Positions 1-12,102 of a stretch of DNA of 64,000 nt are shown here, piece by piece; position 1 is the stretch's first letter; each line of letters begins with the position of its first letter. Origin of the DNA: Diplocarpon mali (lineage: Eukaryota > Ascomycota > Leotiomycetes > Helotiales > Drepanopezizaceae); contig JAENRP010000003.1 of NCBI GenBank assembly GCA_024741835.1, positions 392,363 to 456,362 on the forward strand, written 5' to 3'. A program made the position numbers and the translations under genes. The notes under the pieces are model-generated. The model saw nothing but the letters and a program-made list of their open reading frames with translations. It made no database searches and was not told the origin of the DNA.

Positions 1-668
1 AGTTGTCCGGGAAAGGCTAGCTCTTATTCTAACGAGTGGTACTACAAATTCTGTTGAGCTCCCCGGATTCTTTCAAAGAAATCGCACTCTTAAGACGCAA
101 ACTGAGAGGTTCCTTCTAGTGGTGAACTCAATATTGAGGTTATTATTTCAAATTTGCGGTAGAGAGATCGCGTAATGATAATGGATACAGATTGAAAATA
201 TAGAACACCAAACTTAAAGCCAGGGAGCAGCCGCTGGTACCGGCCATCATTCAGTATGTGGAGGATTTGCGGCAAAATTCATGGCGTTTTAAGTTTGTCT
301 TAAGAACATAGACATAGGATTAACAAAAAAAATAGTTCAAGATCATTTGATATTCTTTATGAGAGACAATACATTCAAATGAATGTTGATAGTAATAGGA
401 GAAGATCATTGAAATTGAAATAACGCTTTGATGCTATTGCGGAGAGAAACTTTTGTCGAATTCATAACAGTATCTCGTGTATAAAATTGTTTTTGAGTAT
501 CTTAAGCATTAAATTTATGTGTGACCGCAATAGCAGGAACTTCCTGCAGGCAATATCCGTTGTCACGTCATCCTATCTCGTTACCTTAAGGGAAAATCTA
601 ATATACTCTAAGCTCTGTGACATACACTATTTAAATGAGTCGTTCGTGTTCCCTGCATCAGTATCCTT
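1..668. other. AT-rich stretch without a recognisable gene
   Basis: Only short ORFs of about 60 codons are present. None shows a family motif, splice-consistent extension or biased composition. I see no repeat structure or RNA gene here. Confidence 0.5.
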
Positions 669-1091
669 CTAGCCACTAAGCTTATTTTCCGGTGCATATA
701 GACTCACAAGCTTCAGTCCAACATTGCCAATAGTAAAAAAACCCCAGTGGTCACCATTCGAGTTTGGCTCATCGGGACGTTCGATTGGAATATCTGCGTT
801 GATTATAATGTTTTGGGAGTAGAAGCAGAAGTATTCGCTGGTAAGTGAAGTGTCATTGGTCTTACCATGATAACCTAAACCACCAGTGAATAGCGAAGGG
901 AAAAAGATGAAGGTGGTGTCAATAGATCGTTCAAGTGCCCATCTGAGCCAGACAGTACCACAAAGACCCTCTTTGTTTGTGTTTATGTCTTGGAATACTA
1001 ATCTGCTGAAAGTAACTCCATGCTTGCTTCTACTTGCATATGTACGAAGATCCCTTGCTAGAGCAAAGCCGGCTTCAATAATAGACAGCAA
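669..1091 (-). CDS. Unassigned ORF, probably the 3' part of a gene
   Basis: An open frame of about 140 codons on the minus strand ends in a TAG stop. It has an even, protein-like amino-acid mix (aromatics, GGLGYHG, NSNGDHWGFFTIGNVG) rather than low complexity, which is unusual in this AT-rich area. The first in-frame start is a TTG, so the true 5' end probably lies in an upstream exon above position 1091 that I could not connect. I recognise no family, membrane segment or catalytic motif. It could be the C-terminal exon of a real gene or a relic that has not yet gained stops. Confidence that it is coding is moderate to low. Confidence 0.35.
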   Translation of the reverse strand: MLSIIEAGFALARDLRTYASRSKHGVTFSRLVFQDINTNKEGLCGTVWLRWALERSIDTTFIFFPSLFTGGLGYHGKTNDTSLTSEYFCFYSQNIIINADIPIERPDEPNSNGDHWGFFTIGNVGLKLVSLYAPENKLSG

Positions 1092-1860
1092 ATTCTGCCG
1101 TATATGCGACCACCCTCTAATTTAAAAGTCCTCTTAAGATTTCTGTATGATATTAGCCTTGTCGTTGTACCCATCAATGATTGCCTATCAGATTAAATGA
1201 ATAGTCCCCCAAAGAGCATCAAGATCACAGAACATTTTGTTATCCAAGTTAAACTTTTTAGATTATGTTTTTCATAGGAGATTACATAGCAGTACCTAGT
1301 AATTGAGTTACTTACTTGACAGTCCATACTAATAGAACCTCGTATCCATATTCATTAGTCTCTATTATGTATTCAATATTTACTAGGAGCCACAAATGGT
1401 TCAGCTTACTGCTTCTTTCTCGGCTCCGTTGGCTGCGCCGTTAACCAGCTTTTTCCTACAACATTCACTCTTACAAACCTACTCTAGATTTACCGAAATC
1501 AGGTAGATCTAAGAAAAAAGTCTTGACAGACTTCATCTTCTCGTAGCACAACATCTTCTATGCTCAAGATAAGAATCATTCGAAGTTCCTTTCTGTGCGG
1601 TCACTAGTGTTGTTTACTTGACTTGGTTTGTTAATACATTGTAGTCCTTTGACCTCTAGCACACTGATCCAAGATCAACGCAGTCAGCCTCAAGTATCCT
1701 CGAAATCCCTGCGACCATGAATATGCACATCTAAATCTTCTAAGACCAACCTAACACAACAACATATCAAAGGTTTTTCTCTCTACCACCAAAACACCAA
1801 GGCCCTATACCATATATCAGGTCTCTTTAACAGACACCTGGCGACAAAGTACTCCGCTCT
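1092..1860. other. AT-rich stretch, nothing recognisable
   Basis: No ORF of useful length, no inverted repeat and no RNA gene signature was seen. The stretch separates the unassigned ORF from the decayed coding relic. Confidence 0.45.
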
Positions 1861-1874
1861 CTTTAACGAAGAAG

Positions 1875-2270
1875 CTATAGGATTCCTCAAGGCCAACAAT
1901 TATATCTCAAATTCAGCGAAACCTCAGACGTTTTCTTCACCATCTGCCGCGCCCAATACCACAAGCAGCCCGTCAAGAGCGTTGATACATCAGTGACTCA
2001 AAAAAAAACCTCTGTGCTCACCTATATACTAGGCTGGTACACGTCTCAATAGGAATTCTACCAAATCGATGCTGGGATCTATGGAAGCAGGATGTAGAAA
2101 TCAGTACACATGAAAAATCTAGAGAAGAGATTCAAGGCCCAGAAGGCGGCTGAGAGACGTGGGATGGACCCCCACCAGTTTGAGCGCATCAGTCAGAGAT
2201 TGCTGTGTGTGTGCCCTCATTCCCCATGGGTGATCCTTTGGAGTGGGAACTGGACTGTCTTTGGGTGACT
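1875..2270 (+). pseudogene. Decayed coding relic with two internal TAG stops
   Basis: One plus-strand frame reads through about 130 codons of ordinary protein-like sequence (for example RAQYHKQPVKSVDTSVTQKK, and later KNLEKRFKAQKAAERRG and FERISQRLLCVCPHSPW). It is interrupted twice by TAG, each time where CAG (Gln) would fit the local context (after WYTSQ and after GSRM). It then closes with TGA. CAG to TAG is exactly the CpA to TpA change made by RIP. The 5' end is not defined. I recognise no family. It is either a RIP-inactivated repeat gene or an old single-copy relic. Confidence 0.4.
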
Positions 2271-2280
2271 GAGATGATTC

Positions 2281-3579
2281 TGGAAAGCAAAGAGTCAAGG
2301 ATCACTGAGTATATTGGTGCATATACTGGTGTGTGCTTAGGCTGCTCAAAAGGTTTATTGTTACTGTAGTTATTTGCATCACGATTTTGGGAGCGCAATA
2401 GGAGCTGAGCTTGTGGATTTAGATTCTGGGAGGCAGTAGAGGCATTGAAAAGTAAACATTCTTGACGCTAGAAAAATTGCTATTAGCCATTTTATGAACC
2501 ACCTCTACTTATTTTTTCTCTTCTATGCTTATAGTTTGGCTACACTTTCTTTTCTCTTCTATACCTCTAAAATCTTTGTCCTCTATCATATCGTATCAAC
2601 CATCCTATTAAAAATTAAAGTCTTGCGAAGGTCATAGCTAGCCTTTTCTTGCGCAGCGAAATGTCTAAGTATCACCCACCTTTCATAATGTAGGTTGGTG
2701 GACTTACATAGATAATAGATTCGCGGGAGGGGGAGAGGGCCAGGTTAGCATGTTCGTGAAGCATTCAGAAGCAAGCCCAGGAATCCAAAAGTGTACTAGA
2801 ACTGTGTAAAAACTACAATCAAAATCGAAGAGCAACTTACTAAATACAAGCATTCAAAATAACATTCCTTACACAAGTTTCAGCACAAGTCTTTGATGCC
2901 ATTCATCACCCCTATTGACTTACCAGGAAGTGTTCAAATAAAAAACAACTACCTGGATAAAAAAGCCAAGCATAACATAGATCCATACTCCACCCTTCGA
3001 TAGGAATTTTTTTTCAACTGAGCCTGTTTTTAAAAATCCACTTCACGCTGCAAGATTTTGAAAGTATCATAAGACAATGTGATATATTATACCAGCATCT
3101 AGAGCCCCAAATTCTGGAAAACAGGGATCCTCGAGCGTGCGAGCATTAAAAAGCCTCCAGGAGGCCGGTCCCACCGCACCAAGTCTTTTTGCAATCGTTT
3201 AATAAAAATTGTTTCTTGGTTTTATTTTGTTTTTTGGAAACTCACGTACTGTGTAAATGATCTAGTCCATATGTGAATGTAAAAAATTGACAAAATTAAA
3301 AGCTACCAAAAATAGTGAAGATAATGTTCACATATTAGCAGTATAATAGTCCTAGCAATTCATAATTATAGTCTCTTTTCTATCTACAACTTAAGGTTGC
3401 TCTACGTTAAAGCCGTCGCGATACATATACAAAGGAGACAGAGGTAAGTCAAAGCCATATTAAAAGAAAAGAAAAAAAGCCAGACGCTGTCTGCAAGCCC
3501 AAGCCCAAGCCCTCTATAACGCCGCGCTAAGAGTTACAACCACTTCATGTCCAAAGCTAGCACTTCATCTCGCATCGCA
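2281..3579. other. AT-rich intergenic stretch
   Basis: No supported gene. It holds homopolymer runs and short ORFs only. The last few hundred bases are the downstream flank of the minus-strand glycosyltransferase-like gene. Confidence 0.5.
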
Positions 3580-4907
3580 TCAGCGCGCCCAGATCTGTCT
3601 TCTCGAAGCCCAACCTTTTTTAACACCTTTATTTGGCTTCGTATCCGGCGCTTTGCAGGCATCGTAGCTCGAGTAGCCCGACTGGTCCGCCCAGCTCGTC
3701 AGGCGTTCCAATACCAGCTCGTTAAGGCCTCGGTTCGTCTTGTGGAAGATAGTGTCGTACGGGTGCAAATCCATGCCATAGTAATCCCCAGGACCCAATA
3801 GGTCGGGAACCGAGCCGCACTGCTCCTCGTATTTCTCGCTAGTATGATACGCCATCATTATGGGGTTGACTTTGAAGCCGGCGGTTTGCAAGAGGCCCGT
3901 AGCGTAAACCTCGACGGCGACAGCGTCCCAATAATCATGAGGACAGGAGTTGATGCCGGCTACTTTCATCTTGGGGACGGGGGCAGTATCGCGGTCGCCG
4001 AGGATCTCTTTATACTTCTCCACGAGGGAGGCCGAGGGGAAGAGAAGGATTTCCATGCCGACGCGGTCGGTAGCCCACATCATAGATTGGATATGGACGC
4101 GGGGGCGGCAGTTCATGGTCAGGCCCACGAGCTGATTTTTCGCTTTGTAAGCCTTATCGCCTACAATTATACACGCTGGCAGCGTGTAGGGAGGGGTGGA
4201 GGGGTAGACCTACCTTGGTATCCTCTGTAACTCTGCTCAAGTACCGCTCACTCCAACATCCCGTCGCCCAGTATGGAAAGAACGGGCCCCTAATACTCGA
4301 GTTCATGGTGATGTACTTGGTGTATTTCTTGTACAGATCATTCGTGGTCAACACCTCTGCAAACGCGCCCAGATCGTAGCAATCATTCTCCCTCTTCACG
4401 AATCTGATATTTCCTGCTACTGGTAGCAGCATTTCCGCATCTGTATCGCCCTGCAGGACGAAAAGGAAATCGGCGTTATCGTGCAGCGCATGACTGATGA
4501 AAAATTTGAGGTTCTTAAGGGCGAGCGGGGTCTCGAAGAAAGAGTAAAGTATAAGAGGGCGATCTGTAACAAAGGAGTCGTTTTCGTGGCCGGCGAAGCT
4601 GTCGAAGGAAGCGTATTTGGGGACTGTGGGTTCGCTGATGGGGATGGGACCTACCAACTCTGCAGATACTTCGCTTAGTTGGTTGGACGGCAGGTTCTGT
4701 TATTGTTTGATCAGTCTTAATAGTTCTCTGATTTTGATCTTGGGAAGCAGAAACTGAATTGCGTACTTCAGAGAGGTGAAGTGGTGCTGCGAATGGATTC
4801 ATCTGCAAGCCTGACAGCCATAGCGACCAGATCATAATCCAGACTCCAAGCGCTATAGCCCACGGAAGTCGGCTCTTTGCCTTGTTGGTAAAGAGAATAG
4901 AAAACAT
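3580..4907 (-). CDS. Type II membrane glycosyltransferase-like protein (RgpF-like), 391 aa
   Basis: Three exons: 4907-4767, 4696-4214 and 4131-3580. All junctions are phase 0, and the introns (70 and 82 nt) begin GTACGC and GTAGGT. The ATG at 4907 is chosen because the in-frame codon upstream is only a GTG. Residues about 14-34 form one hydrophobic signal anchor after a basic stretch, as in Golgi type II enzymes. The luminal part carries NDCYDLGAFAEVL, YKKYTKYITMNSSIRGPFFP and then LVGLTMNCRPRVHIQSMMWATDR, spanning the second junction. This D-G-A, N-S-S-R-G-P and H-x-Q-S-M-x-x-A-T-D layout resembles rhamnan-synthesis F-like and related polysaccharide transferases of fungi, plants and bacteria. 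The donor and acceptor sugars cannot be read from the sequence. It sits alone in AT-rich DNA but has no stops or frameshifts, so it looks functional. Confidence 0.72.
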
Positions 4908-6368
4908 GTTGGCGGCGCAGCAGTGTAACACAGAATACCTGACGACGACCGGAATTCACAGGGGAGGAAAATGTGGATGACGGGGTCAACTTGAGGCGAA
5001 GGGACAGAGGGGTAACGAATGTTGCAGGAAAAGAATTTGTGCAGGAAAGGAGGTCGCTACGCCGGTGTTTTGCACAACGAGGTGGCAAGGCTACTGTGAC
5101 ATTATAAGTGGGAGAGTTCAGCAAAACTTTAGGGCGGTGGAAGTGGAGCCGCGCGGCAGTTTGACCTTTTTCTTGTCCACACTGCCTTACACTTTAACCG
5201 CAAATATGATCTATGTATTTTATAATATATCTTTGACGAATGACACTAAAACAGGATAATTACTCTCGTGATAGGAATAGACTATTCAACAAATTCAAGC
5301 TAGATCCACAACATGATACGAGTGCCTGTCAGCTGTCAGTGCGTCAGTCAAGTACTGGTATAAACCTTAAACCTTCCCTGCAGCGATAACACTTGTCCTT
5401 ACTTCATATTCATGCCGTCTCATGTCAACTCAATTCGACTGGATCTATCAAAGATTGATAGGAAGTCAACAGAGGAATTAATGAGATCTAAGCAACATTA
5501 AACAATTTTTGGTTTGAGAAAATCCACAGTCCAGAGAATCTTCCACTGATTGTAGCCACGCGATGGTACAAGAAAGAGTACAAGGGTATAGTGATCAACA
5601 ACAATAGAGTTCAAGTCAACTTCCTGCAACAATCAATCCTAAGCCTCCAAAATATCCAAGCAATGCTAAATTACTGGGGGGTCGATTACTCATGCTGCAC
5701 TACCCCTTTTTTGGGAGTACGGTGGATCCAAAACCTCATCAAATAGCATACCAATACCGAGAAAAGGAGATTACACTGTACACTCCATACTTTGAAAATC
5801 GACTGCGACAAGATATTCCCTTTTTCAAGTGAGCTACAAATCCAAACCAATACCACTGGTCGGCTTTTTCACCGCATGGTATTTCAAATGCTTAGAAAAC
5901 AACGATTTTTTGAGCAGTTCTTAAATTCGAAGGCCGACAAAAAAGCCTAATTTTCAATTGATATTTCAGATATAATATGAATTCATTTATTCACAATATT
6001 AGAGCTCAATGCGATATATAACCCAAATTTAGATTTCTGATCGGCGCTCTCATTTGTTGACGCAGGCTTCCCGATATAGGTTACAGTACAACGTAAGCAG
6101 CTTTACCAGGCGCACGGGGAGCCAAGTCAGCTCTATCTCTTAGAACTTGAGTCGAGAGAGGTATTCTCAGCACGGCTATTCAGCTTCATGGTATTGTATG
6201 GATAAGCAGCCCACCGAAAAATGCGACTCAATGGCTAGAGAACTATCCCACAAGAGAGCTTCAGCAGGAATTTCCAGCAGCAGGATAGGACTTGATATTC
6301 AGGAAGAAATCGCGCCTAGAGAAGGAAGGATATACGAGAGCCCTTGCAAAGGACCAGGAAGTCCTATT
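4908..6368. other. Upstream region of the glycosyltransferase-like gene and AT-rich spacer
   Basis: The first few hundred bases should hold the promoter of the minus-strand gene ending at 3580. The remainder is AT-rich with no ORF that I can support. The short ORF at 6147-6395 runs into the left inverted repeat of the transposon-derived element and is probably fortuitous. Confidence 0.45.
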
Positions 6369-6370
6369 TA

Positions 6371-6646
6371 CTTAGTACATGGGGAAATAATCTGAGGTTT
6401 TCTGTCTATGCGCTATACTAGAACTTTCTTTTGCGCAGGGGTTTCGATAGGGGGTACTTGAAGCTTAGGAATCAATAACAGTTGAGATAATTAGAGATTT
6501 GATTAGGGAAATGCCAAATAGATATAAAGCAGTGATTGACGCAAAAGGTGGCTATACAAAATACTAAGGAATTCAATAAAAGCAGCATTGCCAAGAATCT
6601 AGTGTGCACAGACAGAAAACCTCAGATTATTTCCCCATGTACTAAG
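6371..6646 (-). mobile_element. Tc1/mariner-derived miniature element with perfect 37-bp TIRs
   Basis: The left arm at 6371-6407 (starting CTTAGTACATGGGGAAATAA) and the right arm at 6610-6646 are perfect inverted complements over 37 bases. The element is flanked by TA on both sides (6369-6370 and 6647-6648), the target duplication of Tc1/mariner elements. Inside, 6463-6567 on the plus strand reads as the last 34 codons of a Tc1-type transposase (one internal TAG, then EMPNRYKAVIDAKGGYTKY and a stop). The same tail ends the larger damaged copy at 31620-32900, where it lies on the minus strand. This is therefore an internal-deletion derivative that could only move with a transposase supplied elsewhere. 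The strand is given by orientation relative to the larger copy and is arbitrary for a TIR element. Confidence 0.85.
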
Positions 6647-6650
6647 TATG

Positions 6651-7433
6651 AGCCCACTCGCTAGAAAGCCTATGTGCTTCGGAGAAGAACTTCATCGCAG
6701 GCCAAATAAATACCACATTGGCGCCAGTTGCAAGGGGGAATTGATAAGGGTTTGCAAGGTTCAATTCTACTTTCAGATGACCCGCGACGAAGTTATAATG
6801 AGGTTTGAAAACCTGCTATTATGCCCACATATCTCACACAGCAAAGGATAATATAAAGTAGGCGCAGGAAAAAATAGTCGGCGGGCTGGCTACAAACGTC
6901 GACTACTTAGTAACAGCAGTGGTGTTTTCTAGAACGAAAAGCTGCAGCACTTCCAAAAGTTGCAAGACGAATCTCATGACTCGATGGGCCTAGACGCAGC
7001 TCTGCTGCTGTTCGTCTACTACATACCAAGTTAATTAATCTTCGCCTCTCCTGCGACCACTAGTTTTGGTAGACCGGCTTTTAATGCCGAAAACTCAGGG
7101 GCTCGCTAGTATGGCTGGGCTATCCCGTTCATCCTGTCCAGTTCTCCTGCTCCTGCTGCTAAAAATATCTGTTGAGGCTCTTCTTTATCATGGGAAGCGG
7201 TGATGTATTGTGGCCTGTCAGATGAAAGGGTTAGGAGTAAGTACTATTTAACGGAAGAGGGTGATAATGCACTTTTTTCCCCTTCTAATATGCTATATTA
7301 TTTTTGACTCCCAGAGCATAAGCGGAGAACACCATAATCCTAATAAGCAGAAGGAGGAGCTAGTATAAAACCACTTGGATTGAGTATCTAGTCTATGATA
7401 TTTATAAGTAATTGTTACGAACATGCATCAGGT
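6651..7433. other. AT-rich spacer
   Basis: No ORF, tRNA or repeat arm that I can support. It lies between the miniature element and a short GC-rich island. Confidence 0.45.
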
Positions 7434-7570
7434 CCCGTTTTATACACCGTGCCGACGGCCAGGCCGGGAGGTAAAGACGGAAGGGAAGGCGCCGTGCCTT
7501 TGCCGACGGCAAAGGCGGTGAATAAAGCAGTGAAGGAAGCGCCCGCATTAGGTGCGCGTTAGTAGAAGGG
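7434..7570. repeat. Short GC-rich island with a 9-bp hairpin in AT-rich DNA
   Basis: About 135 bp with clearly higher GC than its surroundings. It contains the perfect hairpin GCCTTTGCCGACGGCAAAGGC, with 9-bp arms around a GAC loop, near 7496-7516. The related GTGCCGACGG lies about 45 bp upstream. It has no coding frame. It may be a fragment of a repeat or an end of a mobile element. Confidence 0.35.
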
Positions 7571-7689
7571 CAATTTTCTTTACTTATAGCCTTACCCTAC
7601 TATAGCTACCACCTCTACATATCTTCTGTTCTACTTATGTAGCGCATCCCTTGGGTCAATACAACCCGTTCTCCTCTATTCTTGTACTC

Positions 7690-8310
7690 TTGAGGACCAG
7701 CTGTAATAGTAATCCTAATTCCTCAGAGAAAGTCTTACCCATACCTTAGTCGATAGTCATTACCTCTAGGTCTAGGCGAGTGTGCCCATAAAGAGGTGAC
7801 TAGATAGATAGATTCGCCTCAATTTCATCATTTCAAAATAAACCCTCCTCGCTGATACGTCCTCTTTGTAATTATACTAAGCGTCTTAATAGTTAGCGGC
7901 GACTATTAATCGTGACCCTTCTTATTGACTTGAGCTTTCGAAGAAAATCTTTGATAAAAATCTGCAAAGCTGCAAGGCTTTGAAAAATATCCTTTCTATC
8001 CTCTTTTTCCGTACATACTATAACCTGCCCTGTTGCCTTTCAAAATCTGTTATTAATATTTTCCTTTAGTTATAAGTATAAATTTGAATAATCCTAGTGT
8101 ATGTATGTAAAGGAAAAAGTGAAGGCTATTTTTGGAAAAGATTAAAAAAATCGTTCCGAAGCTTCCGAAAAGTTCTTGCTTTATTCGACTTCGGCTTTGA
8201 CATTTCGCAGTCGAAAGGACTCAAACTTGCCTCTGCAGACTATGTACAAAGAAACTAAACAATCTGCAGATTCGTAGTAGATATCACATTCAGTTATCAA
8301 TTCGTCATTA
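7690..8310. repeat. Dispersed repeat, copy A (decayed)
   Basis: This stretch aligns by eye, in the same orientation, with 42130-42730. Shared blocks include CCTTAGTCGAyAGT (7745 against 42165), AGCTTTCGAAGAA, TCCGAAGCTT, TTCGACTTCGG and CTCTGCAGACT, in the same order and spacing. The two copies are strongly diverged and TpA-rich, as expected of a RIP-mutated transposon. No reading frame survives that would tell the class. Confidence 0.55.
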
Positions 8311-11300
8311 ACCGGCACATGTATATATATATGTATATATAGTATGCAAATTTACCGACGCTGCTTTTACTAATGTTGTAAGTCATTAAAGAGAAATTAG
8401 AAGTCGTATAACCAAAAAGACGATATTAAATGACTAGTAGTACTTTCTTGAAGTTTTATATCATATGATAATTGATATTAAATGAGTGTAAAAAAATGAA
8501 GAGTTATAATTGCTTTAAAGATCTTATTACTAAGGTAGGTTCGGGAAGAGGGGTTTCGCTTATTAAAGTGGCAGGTATGCCTGAAGATAGGGGGAAAGTT
8601 TGGTACAAGTGTACCCACGGCCTTTTGCCATTTTAACCGGATTCATTGTTACGGTTTGAGTGGAGAATACAGTTTCTGTAGCTTTTGCATGGCCATTTTA
8701 CCCCTTTACGAAGTACTCACTTTTCCTTGGAGGCTTTCTATTCACCTCACAATATTCAAGGATATATGTTAGACGAGCGAAGAATGTTTTCTACTTACCT
8801 AGCTTTTGAACATCGAACTAATGTACTTTCCCCCGGGATAATAGAGAAGATTTTTCACTCAATTTGTACCTATTTATCTGGAAGCCTTGTAATAATAAGG
8901 CGAGTAGAGCTATGTCGATCATTGCTTAGGCTATCAACATTCTGACTTACAGCCTCCCGTTTTAATGATAAAAATAATTAAAATCAAGTAATTCTTGAAA
9001 TTGCAATACAGAAATCAAAACTCCTACTTCGGCCTTCGGATTTGAGATTCGACCTCGAAATCGTAGCTTTCAAGTAGTTTTTGCCTCCTGCTGTTTAGAA
9101 GCTACCTAGTGGACTTTACAAGGGTTGCAACCTCTTGACAAAAGTAAGTGATCTCTAGTGGATATGCGTCTTACTGGAAAAGGGAATAAATTGACGCAAG
9201 TATGAGGTAGATGACGTAGAACCAAAGTGAGTTACGTAGAAATCGAAGGTTCCCAGAAACAAAGTACATTTCGCTTTCCTTACTCTAGTATCATACAAAA
9301 GTACGGCTGTGCAGCCACCAATCTCCATAGCAATAAGGAGGTAAAATCTAGTCTAGATTAGTATTAGTAAATGGAATATATGTCCTACATGGAAAAGTCT
9401 CGAAGTAAAATCCGCGTATATTATTACTTATATATTGGAGAATCGAAATCCGGAGTAGCCAAATAACTCTTGACTGGCAGGTTGCCTCAAGTCTCGACAT
9501 ATGAGATCGCCATGAGACTCAAAGTAACAATGATCTCTCCCCCTTTAAATAATTATCACCTTGCTATTGACATATGACGCGATGGAAGCTACGTAGGAAA
9601 TTAATTTAGAACATCAATCATGCTTTCCCGTCTATTATTGCCGAAGTTTTTCGCGTCCTTGTAGCTGCTCAGACGCATGCTAAGAATATCACACAGCCAA
9701 TTGTCGTAGGGCTATCATTGGGGCATAAAGGGCAGGAGCTCTACTCTGGCTAGAACACGAAGTTCGCAAGCTCGATCGGATATAATAGTAATGTGGAGCC
9801 TACATTTCGTCAGCTCTCAAGGCTCTTAGCCTTCGGCCGGTTTTACCTGCTCTTTCAGAGGAATCCTCACCTCTACCTTGAAATAGATTTCTGCACTTGT
9901 GTCGATCCTCGCTACGTGGGAGGTGGGTGTGAGGGGACGGGGTCACCTTTCTGTACGAATACTTAGAGAATAGCCTTCTCGAGGTTCCAGTTCTGACCGG
10001 CTACGAGTACTGCTTCCAGATTGTTGCCCGTATGTGATTGGCTGGTATGGATTAAGACATGTAACTTGAACCAACTGGCGAGGGCTATTTATTGCCTCCT
10101 ATTCTTGTCTTCCGGGCACGGTGGATCGGATTCCGTCTGCCTAAGATTGTGAAAAAGATTTAGTAATTTGACAGGGCGAGTTCGTTGGAAAGGTGCAGCG
10201 AATCTTTCAAGCCCTGGCTGGAAGCTCACTTGTGTTTTCGGTTCCAAGAATAGATGTATATCGTATCTTCTCGAGATTACGCAGAGCTCTGTTATGTCTT
10301 GATCAAAAGATTAAATTCTGGAATGATACCTCGAATCCTGTAGATGTCACTACAAAACTCCAGAGTCATATCATTTTAGGAACAGTAGTCCTGATCCCAT
10401 AAATACCACTTTCAAACTCCATGGTGTTAATATATAAAATTCCACGTGAATTCTAAGGATCCGGCTTGTCTTTGCAAGCTTTCTCGAGTGGTCGGAACTC
10501 CTACGCTCGAGTGGATCTGTAATCCATCCCACCGTAAGTAATCAAAAATTGGGGATCCTAATAGCCGGCCCACTTCTCTAACTCGGGGCTCGGCTCGCGA
10601 GCTGCGGAGGATGATGAAGACCGGCTATCACCGTCGGAACTTTTGGGATGGTGGGACTCTATGATGTTTGCGTGATCTTGATAGGCAGGCGAATTTTTGA
10701 GTCAATCTACGTTCGGTGTCCGTGAGATCGTGGGCTGAGGTTATTTTGATAAGCGACACAATATGACATACATGTGGCATATGAGAGGTGGTGGACGGTA
10801 GTCTAGAGGATGTGACGAAGACCATGCTACGGACCGCCCTGGACTTATAAGAATAGAGACACCAAAAAAGACCTTAGCATAAGTTTGATCCTGGGATAGC
10901 AAGGCCAGCCAAGTGCTTGCTGTGTCAGAGTACATTTTTCGTTGTGCAGATGAGGAGAGAGATGTAGAATGGAACTGGGACGCATGATAAGGCTCTGACC
11001 TGAACGTCGAGTAAGCAAGACGAGAGCACATACCTTATCCAGCCTTCCGGTTTTCCTCGAGAAAATGCACTATGGTTTGGCATAAGGCGTTATCTGAACC
11101 TCCACTTCAGGAGTTTAGTTACCAGAGACTATAGAGGCGGTTTTCAAGCATAGGCAGCACGAAAGATATCATCAGTATATTCCATTTTCTTCCCCCAACC
11201 GCCGGTCCATACAGTGTAGCCTCCTAGCAGCGATGCTATCCGCGTGTGACAACACATCCACACCCATCTAGGTCCCACCAAGTAAGCCAGAAACGATTCA

Positions 11301-12102
11301 AAGCAACAGAGATTACGATGTAAACAACCATATAGGCCGTGGGGATAGAAGTCGCCCCCCGGCTCAAGTCAAGTAAGTACCCCTTGGCATCCATTAATAG
11401 GTTTGTAAGTGACAACACATTGGACGCTCGCCTGAAGCGAGACGAAAACCTTCCTTTGTCCGAGACGATTTGCGGAATCTCTCGTCTTGCCCTCCAGGAC
11501 CACCCCTTTATAATCTTAACAACAGCGTGGAAGGCTATGCCAATATCTCATTTGACGACAAGAAACAAGACAATGCTCATGACTCTCGAGACGATAAGAT
11601 GAGAGATCATGCATGCATTCATCGTGGCCTAGTAGATCTGAAGGAGTGTTTCCCACCCATTTCATGCAGCGGATTCATGCATTGACGAAGGCTTCCACGC
11701 GTTTCTTGCTTGGCGTCGGAACTTACCTGGTAACCACGCTTTCTTCAGCGCAAAGAGAGGGCGAGATCTGAAGGAGTGGCGGCTGTGCAGTCAAACAAAC
11801 TTCCTGTCCAAGAGGGGAGCCCGTACGGAGCAGTGTATACAGTTTTCCTGCTTTTCTTGGCCTCAGAAGCGCCAGGGGGAGGGGAAGGGGACGGGGGGGG
11901 AGCATATGCTATAACGAGAGGTACTATTTACTTTGATAATAAAAATATATGTCATAAGATAAAGCAGCGACGAGGGGAGGTAGAGAAAAATGATCGAAAA
12001 AAACGGAATGTTCTGTATCTCGATTCCGAAGCAGAGAGGATTGAGATATAATTCATCTCAAGCCCACGGCGGCCTGATCGCAGCCGGAAGAAGAACAGAA
12101 GC
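8311..12102. other. Gene-poor stretch between repeat copy A and the VHS/GAT gene
   Basis: AT-rich up to about 11.7 kb, with a poly-purine and AT-microsatellite texture (for example near 8320-8345) and short ORFs only. Minus-strand ORFs of 60-96 codons at 10628-11418 have mixed composition but no motif and could not be joined by splicing. I do not call them genes. GC content rises from about 11.7 kb into the gene-rich block. Confidence 0.4.
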
